DNA of 7,985 nucleotides from JASJHI01 sp965371355 (GTDB taxonomy: Bacteria; Actinomycetota; Acidimicrobiia; Acidimicrobiales; Ilumatobacteraceae): positions 1 to 7,985 of the forward strand of contig CBDUYD010000134.1 in NCBI GenBank assembly GCA_965371355.1. Reading direction: 5' to 3'. The notes beneath the pieces are model-generated. The model was not told the DNA's origin and ran no database searches. It saw only the letters and a list, made by a program, of their open reading frames with translations. How positions within the stretch are numbered: position 1 is the stretch's first letter; each line of letters starts with the position of its first letter. Of the stretch, positions 1 to 5,119 are shown piece after piece. The position numbers were made by a program, and so were the translations under genes.

Positions 1-1
1 G

Positions 2-508
2 CTGTCCGATGATGGTGCGCTGACGACGGTGGTCGAGGGCATCGTCGTCTCGAACGGGCTCGGATGGAGCCCGGATGGGCAGACGATGTACTACACCGAC
101 TCGGGCCCGCGGACGATCTGGGCATTCGACTTCGACCCGCTGACCGGCACGCCCAGCGATCGCCGGGTGTTCGCCACCGACGTCGACTACTTCCCCGACG
201 GCCTCACCGTCGACGCCGAAGGCGGGGTTTGGTCGGCGAAGTGGGCCGGTGGCCGCGTCGTGCGGTACGACGCCGACGGATCGGTGAGCGCGGTGATCAC
301 GGCGCCGGTGTCGAAGCCGACGAGTTGCATGTTCGGTGGCCCCGACCTCGACATCTTGTACGTCACGTCGGCTCGGGTCGGCCTCGACGCGGCCGAGCTC
401 GCCGGGTCGCCCGCGGGTTCCGTGCTCGCCGTCGAACCCGGGGTCGTCGGGATCCCCGAGGAGCCGTGGCGAGGTCTCGGCGAACACGAGGCATCATTGC
501 GGTCATGA
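2..508 (+). CDS. SMP-30/gluconolactonase/LRE-like protein, 3' part (5' end outside window)
   Basis: This is the C-terminal 168 residues of a six-bladed beta-propeller of the SMP-30/regucalcin/gluconolactonase family. These enzymes are metal-dependent hydrolases of sugar or aromatic lactones. The frame is open back to base 2, so the gene is cut by the window edge; the GTG at 29 is an internal Val, not a start. Family hallmarks are visible: SNGLGWSPDG followed by YYTDS (the Asn in SNG is a usual metal ligand), then FPDGLTVDAEGGVW (the first Asp sits at the second metal-ligand position), GGRVVRYDADG, and KPTSCMFGGPDLDILYVTSA near the end. It ends in the usual C-terminal propeller closure. The stop overlaps the start of the next gene (ATGA), so the two are probably co-transcribed and translationally coupled. 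The true substrate cannot be read from the sequence. The family call is secure; lactonase activity is inferred from the family. Confidence 0.88.
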   Translation: MSDDGALTTVVEGIVVSNGLGWSPDGQTMYYTDSGPRTIWAFDFDPLTGTPSDRRVFATDVDYFPDGLTVDAEGGVWSAKWAGGRVVRYDADGSVSAVITAPVSKPTSCMFGGPDLDILYVTSARVGLDAAELAGSPAGSVLAVEPGVVGIPEEPWRGLGEHEASLRS

Positions 509-894
509 ACGACGACCGCCTCGACTTCTTCGTACGGCTCGAGACCGACGTGTGGGAGGCGATGCTCGTCGGCGACGCGGAGGCCGATCGGCGTCTGCTG
601 TCCGACGACTTCCTCGGCGTCTACCCACGCGGCTTCGAGGGCCACGACGCCCACGCCGGCCACCTCGCCCACGGCCCGGTCGCCGCGCGGTACACGATCG
701 CCGACGCCCGTCTGCGGGTGCTCGCCGACGACACCGTGCTGCTCGCCTACCGCGCCGACTACCAGCCGATCGTCGACGGAACGCCAGGTGACGACGCGGC
801 GATGTACATCAGCTCGATCTGGTGCCGTCGCGGTGCGACGTGGCTCAACGTGTTCAGCCAGGACACGCCGACGACCGCGCGCCCGACCCCGTAG
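505..894 (+). CDS. DUF4440 / SnoaL-like (NTF2-fold) small protein
   Basis: A 129-residue protein of typical length for one NTF2-like cone-shaped domain. The first helix is FFVRLETDVWEAMLVGDAEADRRLLSDDFLGVYP, the usual DUF4440 opening in which a helix pair is followed by 'L.DDF'. The rest is alternating strands (ARYTIADARLRVLADDTVLLAYRADYQP) closing with SSIWCRRGATWLNVFSQDTP, the typical last two strands of the fold. DUF4440 proteins bind small hydrophobic ligands or act as isomerase- or hydrolase-like enzymes; no specific catalytic residues can be assigned here. The ATG at 505 is chosen because the homology starts there and it overlaps the upstream stop by ATGA. Only a weak, distant GAGG (488-491) precedes it, consistent with translational coupling to the lactonase-like gene. 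The same frame is open further upstream, but that stretch is antiparallel-looking arginine-rich shadow of the neighbouring gene. Confidence 0.82.
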   Translation: MNDDRLDFFVRLETDVWEAMLVGDAEADRRLLSDDFLGVYPRGFEGHDAHAGHLAHGPVAARYTIADARLRVLADDTVLLAYRADYQPIVDGTPGDDAAMYISSIWCRRGATWLNVFSQDTPTTARPTP

Positions 895-921
895 TGTCAC
901 CCGGTCCGCCGGCCCGCTGAT

Positions 922-1602
922 TCAGGAGCCGCCGATCAAGGCGATCGGGATCCCGGCGAGTTGGGACGCGACGATCCCGCCGACGATCAGCAGGAGCCAG
1001 ATCCACCGCGGCACGCGTGATCCGGTGCGGGTCGAGTTGACGATCAGCGCGAGGAGGGGCAGCGCGACGAGCGTGATCGCGTGCAGCATTCCCATCGTCA
1101 GCAGGAGGCCGGCGACCCTGATCGCGGCGTCGCCGAGTTGTTCGCTCCACAGGAGCAGCGACTCGTCGCGAGGTGCGAGGAACTCGACGGTCAGCAGGAT
1201 GTAGCCACCGAAGATGAGGAAGTAGGCGAGGTCGAGCAGCCGCAACATCGTTCCCGCGGTGCTGCGACTCGTGGCGAACAGGTCGGATGCGTAACCCCGA
1301 CCGAATCGCGTGATGGCGGGACCGAGGGCGATGATCAGCACGCCGAGGGTGATCGCCTCGAGTACCTCCATCACCTGCCACCGGACGTGGGTCCCCGAGG
1401 GCCCGTCCGTGAGAGCGAGGAGGGCGACGACGACGAGGGCGATGAGCACGGCGCCTGCCGCGAATGCGGTACGGCGCAGTCGCTTGCGGTGTAGGCGGTC
1501 CTCTTCGATCGAGTGCACGATCCGTGACCACAGGTCGGGACTCGGCTCGAGTCGATCGGTGTGGGCGAAGGCGTCCGCCAGACGTTGCTCGGCGTTCGTC
1601 AT
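922..1602 (-). CDS. Five-helix membrane protein, putative anti-sigma factor for the adjacent ECF sigma factor
   Basis: A 226-residue protein. Residues 1-44 are charged and helical (ADAFAHTDRLEPSPDLWSRI then VHSIEEDRLHRKRLRR) and resemble the short cytoplasmic N-termini of ECF anti-sigma factors. There is no HxxxCxxC zinc motif and no cysteine in the whole protein. Predicted membrane segments lie at about 46-64, 77-97, 121-141, 160-188 and 200-222. Residues 93-187 align without gaps to residues 21-115 of the protein at 2236-2724, with about 35 identities counted by eye, including LGPxIxRFG, YAxD, AYxxIFGxYIL and MGxLH. The start overlaps the sigma-factor stop by ATGA and is preceded by a strong Shine-Dalgarno GGAGG (1610-1614, 7 bases before ATG). 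This is classic sigma/anti-sigma coupling. The anti-sigma role is inferred from position and N-terminal character; the membrane domain family is one I do not recognise. Confidence 0.75.
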   Translation of the reverse strand: MTNAEQRLADAFAHTDRLEPSPDLWSRIVHSIEEDRLHRKRLRRTAFAAGAVLIALVVVALLALTDGPSGTHVRWQVMEVLEAITLGVLIIALGPAITRFGRGYASDLFATSRSTAGTMLRLLDLAYFLIFGGYILLTVEFLAPRDESLLLWSEQLGDAAIRVAGLLLTMGMLHAITLVALPLLALIVNSTRTGSRVPRWIWLLLIVGGIVASQLAGIPIALIGGS

Positions 1603-2186
1603 CGTTCCCCCTCCCCGGATCGCAGCTCGGTCGGCGTGGCGAGTTGCGCTTCGAGCGCAGCCAGTCCGCGGCGGGCGTGGGTCTTCACCGAGTTCTTGGA
1701 GATGCCGAGCGTGTCGGCGATGTCGCGCTCGGACAGGTCGAGGTAGTACCGCAGCACGAGGCAGGCCCGTTGCCGGTCGGGCAGTGTTCGCAGCGCGTTC
1801 AACGTCTCGTGGTCGGCCTCGGCGATCGCGTCGTCCTCGAAGCTCGGACTCGCCTCGGGCCGGCGCATCGCACCCTGGTGCCTGAGCGACATCAGACCGC
1901 GCCGGTTGTGGTCGCGGGCGAGGTTGATCACGATCGAGCGGAGGAACGCCGGGGCCCTCGACACGTCACGGATCGAACCCGCCGACCGGTGCAGCCGGAT
2001 GAACGCCTCCTGCACGAGGTCCTCGGCGGCGTCCCGATCCTCGCAGAAGATCCGCGCCAGTCGGACGAGCGATCGACCCTCGGCGGCGAAGAGTTCTTCG
2101 ACGAGGTCGTCCGCGGCGCGTGCGTCGGTCGATCCGGCCTCGATCGCCATCGATTCCGACATCGAGTAGATCGCGTCGATAGTCAT
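1599..2186 (-). CDS. ECF-type RNA polymerase sigma-70 factor
   Basis: A 195-residue two-domain sigma factor of usual ECF length. Region 2 spans about residues 29-98: EDRDAAEDLVQEAFIRLHR is the region 2.1-2.2 helix pair, and AFLRSIVINLARDHNRR is the -10-recognising region 2.3-2.4. After a short acidic linker (about 110-124), region 4 covers about 126-182, with the helix-turn-helix LSERDIADTLGISKNSVKTH (151-170) that reads the -35 element. Region 3 is absent, which defines the ECF group. It would direct RNA polymerase to a specific promoter set under a signal. ATG at 2186 gives the longest form; Met9 or Met13 are possible alternatives because region 2 starts later and no good ribosome-binding site is visible before 2186. 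It lies 49 bp downstream of one membrane protein and overlaps its paralogue by ATGA, so the three are probably one operon. Confidence 0.93.
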   Translation of the reverse strand: MTIDAIYSMSESMAIEAGSTDARAADDLVEELFAAEGRSLVRLARIFCEDRDAAEDLVQEAFIRLHRSAGSIRDVSRAPAFLRSIVINLARDHNRRGLMSLRHQGAMRRPEASPSFEDDAIAEADHETLNALRTLPDRQRACLVLRYYLDLSERDIADTLGISKNSVKTHARRGLAALEAQLATPTELRSGEGER

Positions 2187-2235
2187 CGTGGAATGGGTGC
2201 CGTGGCGAGCGTGCGAACAGCGATGGTGTCCAGGC

Positions 2236-2724
2236 CTACGTGTTTCCGGCGCTCCAGACCGGGCCGAGGTCGACCTGCGGCTGCGGGTGCGGCGGCGGAG
2301 TCGTCATGTCGCCGGATCGCTCGATCGGCGGTGGCAGAGGTGCGTCGGGCGCCTCGTCGAGTCGCCGGTTGAGCGTGAAGATGCGGCCGATGATCGGCAG
2401 GGTCAACACGTTGAGGCCGTGCAGCAGCCCCATCAGCAGGATCATTCCGCCGATCCGGGCCACCGAGCCCTGGAACTGCTCGGCGTTGACCTCATCACCC
2501 CAGCCCTTGTCGGGTTCCCACTTGATGACGAACAGGATGTAGGCGCCGAAGATCATGTAGTAGGCGAAGTCCATCAACACCAGATAGCTCTTGCCCGTGC
2601 GCGGATTGGCGCGGAACACGTCGGCGGCGTACGCCTTGCCGAAGCGCTTGATCAGCGGCCCCAGAACGGCGACGATCGCGATGAGCACCGCGATCGTGAT
2701 GATCTCGAGAATCCACCAGTCCAC
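2236..2724 (-). CDS. Small three-helix membrane protein, paralogue of the putative anti-sigma factor's membrane domain
   Basis: A 162-residue protein starting with GTG, preceded by AAAGGGG (2731-2737, 6 bases away). Membrane helices are predicted at about residues 4-24, 48-68 and 91-117. A proline-rich hydrophilic tail (about 123-162, PLPPPIERSGD and PPPHPQPQ) follows and is probably cytoplasmic or exposed. Between helices 1 and 2 lies a conserved RFGKAYAADVF loop, and helix 2 carries DFAYYMIFGAYILF. These blocks recur in the protein at 922-1602 at a constant offset of 72 residues. Unlike that paralogue it lacks the N-terminal anti-sigma-like segment and the last helix. It is the first gene of the sigma-factor unit. 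A role in sensing, or in competing with the anti-sigma protein for a partner, is inference only; I do not recognise the family. Confidence 0.8.
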   Translation of the reverse strand: MDWWILEIITIAVLIAIVAVLGPLIKRFGKAYAADVFRANPRTGKSYLVLMDFAYYMIFGAYILFVIKWEPDKGWGDEVNAEQFQGSVARIGGMILLMGLLHGLNVLTLPIIGRIFTLNRRLDEAPDAPLPPPIERSGDMTTPPPHPQPQVDLGPVWSAGNT

Positions 2725-2778
2725 GGCGAACCCCTTTCGTGTCGGCTCTCGGTTGCTCGGATGTCAATACAGACGAAG

Positions 2779-2805
2779 AACCGAGCGCTCCGGGTGACAC
2801 GTTCG
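2779..2805 (-). promoter_or_regulatory. Possible ECF-type promoter of the sigma-factor operon
   Basis: Read on the minus strand, CGAAC (2801-2805) is separated by 17 bases from CGGTT (2779-2783). This resembles the GGAAC / CGTT layout of many actinobacterial ECF promoters. It would start transcription near 2772, about 48 bases before the GTG of the membrane protein, and would make the operon self-activating. Such short elements occur by chance in GC-rich DNA and the match is imperfect. No convincing vegetative promoter is visible in the same gap. Confidence 0.22.
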
Positions 2806-2832
2806 CGCAGAACCCAGATCCGATGACCCGCC

Positions 2833-2873
2833 TCTCGGCCCCGACGCCCGCTCGTACCGCGTCGGGACCGAGA
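2833..2873 (-). terminator. Strong hairpin terminator of the tandem-repeat protein gene
   Basis: A long inverted repeat lies 35 bases after the stop codon of the gene at 2909-3547. The inner arms CCCGACGC (2840-2847) and GCGTCGGG (2859-2866) flank an 11-base loop. The outer arms are CTCGG (2834-2838) and CCGAG (2868-2872), with a further T-A pair. The single opposed pair between the arms (2839/2867) is C/A on plus-strand RNA but G-U wobble on minus-strand RNA, so the stem is continuous only in the minus transcript. There is no U-tract after it, which is common in actinobacteria. It also separates this gene from the sigma operon downstream. Confidence 0.75.
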
Positions 2874-2908
2874 AAACGGCTGCCCGCTGAACCTGGCCGA
2901 TGCGCGTG

Positions 2909-3547
2909 CTAGGCGATGCGCGTGTAGAGCGCCCGCTCGCCGGAGCCCGGCACGAACAGTGCGCCATTGCCGTCGAGCGACGCGATGTACTCGGCGCTCG
3001 CATTCAGCTTGTCCTGCGCTGCGTCGACGGCTGCCGCATCGGGGTAGACGATCAGCCAGGTCATCTGGCCGAACGTGCCGTAGGCGTCGAGCCAGAACGA
3101 GACGGGAACACCCGTGACGCTGGTCGCCAGATTCGCGATCTCGACCGCCCATCCCATCGCCGCGCTGATCTGTCCCGCCGCCGGTACCACCGTGATCGAC
3201 TCGGCGAACGAGCCGACCGGTGGACCGTCTCCGGCGAGCTCGGTCGGGTGTACGAGCTGTCGGAGCACGTCCTCTGCCGGGGTCGCTCCAGCGAACTCCT
3301 GTCCCCGCTCGAGCTGCTCGACGTACGCCGGGTTTCCCATCAGCGCTGCGGTGGCCGACCCGAGCGCGGCGCGCCCGTCGACCATCGTGTTGAACGAGAA
3401 CGTACCGGCCGGCTGGCCGAACACGTTGCTCCAGAGAGCCACTTCGAGGTCGATCGTGTCGTTGACCATCGCGGCCGTCTTCAACGCGTACTCGATCGTT
3501 CGTCCGGGGCTGCCGGTCAACGTGACCGAGCGGGTGAACAGATACAT
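2909..3547 (-). CDS. Protein of unknown function with two tandem ferredoxin-like (DABB-type) repeats
   Basis: A 212-residue soluble protein with no signal peptide or membrane helix. I do not recognise a named family, but the chain looks internally duplicated. The half 6-86 (RSVTL, then a Trp39-SNVFGQ turn, a strand TFSFNTMVDG, and a helix with ALMGNPAYVEQL) matches the half about 116-199 (ESITVV, Trp152-LDAYGTFGQ, strand TWLIVYPD, helix DKLNASAEYIASL). The shared FGQ-strand-D-helix order is that of dimeric alpha/beta-barrel (NIPSNAP or EthD-like) modules, so one chain may form a pseudo-dimer. Members of that fold bind haem, small aromatics or polyketide-like ligands; nothing here fixes a ligand. 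The start ATG has GGGGG (3553-3557) 5 bases ahead. A clear promoter upstream and a terminator downstream make it a single-gene transcript. Confidence 0.75.
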   Translation of the reverse strand: MYLFTRSVTLTGSPGRTIEYALKTAAMVNDTIDLEVALWSNVFGQPAGTFSFNTMVDGRAALGSATAALMGNPAYVEQLERGQEFAGATPAEDVLRQLVHPTELAGDGPPVGSFAESITVVPAAGQISAAMGWAVEIANLATSVTGVPVSFWLDAYGTFGQMTWLIVYPDAAAVDAAQDKLNASAEYIASLDGNGALFVPGSGERALYTRIA

Positions 3548-3599
3548 GGTTACCCCCAGGTTCCCATCACGCCGACGACGCGGTGTCGCCGGGGAACTC

Positions 3600-3618
3600 G
3601 GACGCTACGCCAGCGTCC
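3600..3618. promoter_or_regulatory. Inverted repeat over the -10 element, candidate operator
   Basis: GGACGCT (3600-3606) and AGCGTCC (3612-3618) form perfect 7-base arms around a 5-base centre. The left arm contains the -10 hexamer of the minus-strand promoter, and the right arm lies in its spacer. A dimeric repressor bound here would block RNA polymerase. No regulator gene for it is in the window. Confidence 0.45.
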
Positions 3619-3630
3619 CCTGTTGGTCAA
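3602..3630 (-). promoter_or_regulatory. Vegetative-type promoter of the tandem-repeat protein gene
   Basis: On the minus strand, TTGACC (3625-3630) and TAGCGT (3602-3607) are separated by exactly 17 bases. This is a near-consensus -35 with an actinobacterial TAnnnT -10. Transcription would begin near 3595, leaving a leader of about 48 bases before the ATG at 3547. It is the best promoter in the window. Confidence 0.65.
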
Positions 3631-3671
3631 GTGGCACCATCTGTGACATTTGGCCCGCGAGCAGGGGCGAT

Positions 3672-3705
3672 CCGCCCGCGGTGGACCGGGCGGGCAGGCC
3701 CTGCC
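3672..3705. repeat. GC-rich inverted repeats in the divergent intergenic region
   Basis: Two adjacent dyads lie between the divergent genes. CCGCCCG (3672-3678) pairs with CGGGCGG (3687-3693) around 8 bases. GGCAGG (3693-3698) pairs with CCTGCC (3700-3705) around one base. They share base 3693, so as RNA only one stem could form fully at a time. They lie about 60-100 bases before aroQ and could be regulator sites or simply GC-rich background. Confidence 0.3.
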
Positions 3706-3762
3706 GGCGACGGGCACACCGGGTCGATGCGAACGTAACGCCGAGACGAGCCCCGACCTGCG

Positions 3763-3768
3763 TACTCT
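3763..3768 (+). promoter_or_regulatory. -10 element placing aroQ as a leaderless transcript
   Basis: TACTCT (3763-3768) fits TAnnnT and ends 6 bases before the aroQ ATG at 3775, so transcription would start at or within a base of the A of ATG. No Shine-Dalgarno sequence precedes the gene, which agrees with a leaderless message, common in actinobacteria. No recognisable -35 lies at the expected distance. Confidence 0.5.
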
Positions 3769-3774
3769 CGTCTC

Positions 3775-4215
3775 ATGACGCGGCAGATCCTCGTCCTCAA
3801 CGGACCGAACCTGAACCTGCTCGGCACACGCGAACCCGAGGTCTACGGATCCGACACACTCGAGCAGCTGATGTCCGAGCTGCGCGCGTTCGCCGATTCC
3901 CGAGACGCCGAACTACGGACGTTGCAGTCCAACGGCGAGGGTGAGTTGATCGACGCGCTCCACGACGCCCGCGGTTGGGCACACGGCGTGGTGTTCAACC
4001 CCGGGGCGTATGCGCACACCAGCGTCGCTCTGCGCGATGCGATCGCGGCGGTCGAGTTGCCCGTCGTCGAGACACACCTCTCGAACGTCCACGCCCGCGA
4101 GGAGTTCCGCCACCGGTCGCTGCTGAGCGCCGTCTGCCTCGGTGTGGTCGGCGGATTCGGACGGCACAGTTATGTCGTCGCGCTCGACGGTCTGCTCCGG
4201 CACCTCGGCGGCTGA
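3775..4215 (+). CDS. aroQ: 3-dehydroquinate dehydratase, type II
   Basis: A 146-residue protein, the normal length for the dodecameric type II enzyme. It converts 3-dehydroquinate to 3-dehydroshikimate in the shikimate pathway in the cytoplasm. The signature LVLNGPNLNLLGTREPEVYG occupies residues 6-25, giving the flexible-loop Arg19 and the catalytic Tyr24. QSNGEGELIDAL (51-62), FNPGAYAHTSVALRDA (74-89, with Asn75 and His81) and VETHLSNVHAREEFRH (98-113, with His101 and Arg112) supply the other active-site residues. The position after QSN is Gly, where His or Ser is more usual; this should be tolerated. The gene stands alone, without aroB, aroC or aroK nearby, and is divergent from the gene at 2909-3547. 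Catabolic quinate use is also possible for this enzyme class, but biosynthesis is the simpler reading. Confidence 0.96.
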   Translation: MTRQILVLNGPNLNLLGTREPEVYGSDTLEQLMSELRAFADSRDAELRTLQSNGEGELIDALHDARGWAHGVVFNPGAYAHTSVALRDAIAAVELPVVETHLSNVHAREEFRHRSLLSAVCLGVVGGFGRHSYVVALDGLLRHLGG

Positions 4216-4223
4216 TGCCGCCG
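4206..4223 (+). terminator. Hairpin enclosing the aroQ stop codon
   Basis: CGGCGGC (4206-4212) and GCCGCCG (4217-4223) form a perfect 7-bp stem with a TGAT loop that contains the TGA stop codon. It is stable and sits exactly at the gene end, but no T-run follows. It may terminate or attenuate aroQ transcription before the downstream catabolic pair, or protect the 3' end of the message. Confidence 0.4.
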
Positions 4224-4237
4224 CACCTGACGTGCCG

Positions 4238-4271
4238 TAACATCGCGGCGCGGTCGGACATGCGCAGGAGG
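4238..4271 (+). promoter_or_regulatory. Possible -10 and consensus ribosome-binding site before the hydrolase-hydroxylase pair
   Basis: TAACAT (4238-4243) fits TAnnnT, although no good -35 is seen upstream. AGGAGG (4266-4271) is a full-consensus Shine-Dalgarno sequence, 8 bases before the ATG at 4280. The Shine-Dalgarno call is firm; the promoter is tentative and would give a leader of about 30 bases. Confidence 0.45.
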
Positions 4272-4279
4272 ACACATCG

Positions 4280-5119
4280 ATGGGATTCAGGTTCGCCAAC
4301 GTTGCGGGACGATCGGCGCTGGTCGACGGTGACGGCGGCTGGTACGACGCCGAGCGCGTCAGCGGCGGTTCGGTATCCGCCGACCCGATGTCCGCGCTGC
4401 GTTCCACCGATGCGCTGAACGCCGCATCGAGGACGCTGGCCGACGCGACGGCCGATGGGTCGCTCGCGGATGCCGATGTCCGCGCTCCGGTTCCCGCGCC
4501 GCTGAAGGTGTTCGGCGTAGGACTGAACTACGCCGGCCACGCGGCCGAGTCGGGCGTGGAACTCCCCGAGAGTCCGGTCGTGTTCACCAAGTTCCCGAGC
4601 TGCATCGTCGGGCCGACGGCAGAGGTCGAGCTGCGATCCGACACGGGCGACTACGAGGTCGAACTCGTCGTTGTCATCGGTGGTCGCACCCGTGATGTCA
4701 CACCCGCGAACGCGTGGGATCATGTCCTGGGCCTCACCGTCGGCCAGGACATCTCCGACCGCGCACTGCAGTTCGCCGCGAAGCCGGCGCACTTCGATCT
4801 CGGCAAGTCGCGCGACACGTACGGCCCGATCGGACCGGTCGTCGTGTCGACCGACCATTTCGACGACCCGACCGACCTCGCGCTGCGCTGCGAGGTCAAC
4901 GGAGATCAGCGTCAGAGCGACCGCACCTCGAACCTCATCTTCTCGGTCGCCCACCTGGTGTCGTACCTCTCGGCGATCATGACGCTCGAGACCGGCGACC
5001 TCATCTTCACCGGGACACCCGAGGGCGTCGGCGTGTCGTCGCGTACGTTCCTGCAGGCCGGCGACGTGATCACATCGACGATCGACGGGATCGGCACGAT
5101 GACGAACCGCTGCGTCTAG
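4280..5119 (+). CDS. Fumarylacetoacetate hydrolase (FAH) family protein
   Basis: A 279-residue protein of the size usual for the FAHD1/HpcE/MhpD-related family. These enzymes use Mg2+ or Mn2+ to hydrolyse, decarboxylate or hydrate acylpyruvates and dienoate ring-fission products. After a variable N-terminal part (1-72), the core opens with KVFGVGLNYAGHAAESG (76-92). The metal ligands are in DYEVELVVVIG (Glu126, Glu128) and TVGQDISDR (Asp157), with GKSRDTYGPIGP (Lys176) and GDLIFTGTPEGVG completing the site. Start and ribosome-binding site are clear (AGGAGG). Its stop overlaps the next gene's GTG by one base (TAGTG), so the two products are made together. With an aromatic hydroxylase as partner, a role after ring cleavage is likely; the exact reaction (hydrolase, hydratase, decarboxylase or isomerase) cannot be told from sequence. 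Confidence 0.93.
   Translation: MGFRFANVAGRSALVDGDGGWYDAERVSGGSVSADPMSALRSTDALNAASRTLADATADGSLADADVRAPVPAPLKVFGVGLNYAGHAAESGVELPESPVVFTKFPSCIVGPTAEVELRSDTGDYEVELVVVIGGRTRDVTPANAWDHVLGLTVGQDISDRALQFAAKPAHFDLGKSRDTYGPIGPVVVSTDHFDDPTDLALRCEVNGDQRQSDRTSNLIFSVAHLVSYLSAIMTLETGDLIFTGTPEGVGVSSRTFLQAGDVITSTIDGIGTMTNRCV

Noticed and set aside
187..900. Long minus-strand open frame opposite the lactonase-like and DUF4440 genes
   Set aside because: It is antisense to two genes with clear family motifs, is Arg/Val-rich with no recognisable domain, and is the expected by-product of GC-rich third positions.
901..912. CCGG-N4-CCGG dyad between the convergent genes at 894 and 922
   Set aside because: Arms of 4 bases are too short for a convincing terminator in DNA this GC-rich.
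854..1531. Minus-strand Arg/Pro-rich open frame overlapping the five-helix membrane protein
   Set aside because: It is a shifted reading of the same strand, with highly basic low-complexity composition; the other frame has membrane helices, a good ribosome-binding site and a paralogue.
1464..2372. 302-codon plus-strand open frame across the sigma factor
   Set aside because: It is antisense to the sigma factor, whose regions 2 and 4 are unmistakable; it has no ribosome-binding site or domain.
3995..4954. 319-codon minus-strand open frame across aroQ and the FAH gene
   Set aside because: It is antisense to two well-conserved enzymes and has no family motif; it reflects GC-biased codon use.
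4714..5118. N-terminal extension of the hydroxylase frame
   Set aside because: It is Arg/Pro-rich text lying within the FAH gene in another frame; the FAD domain starts only after the GTG at 5119.
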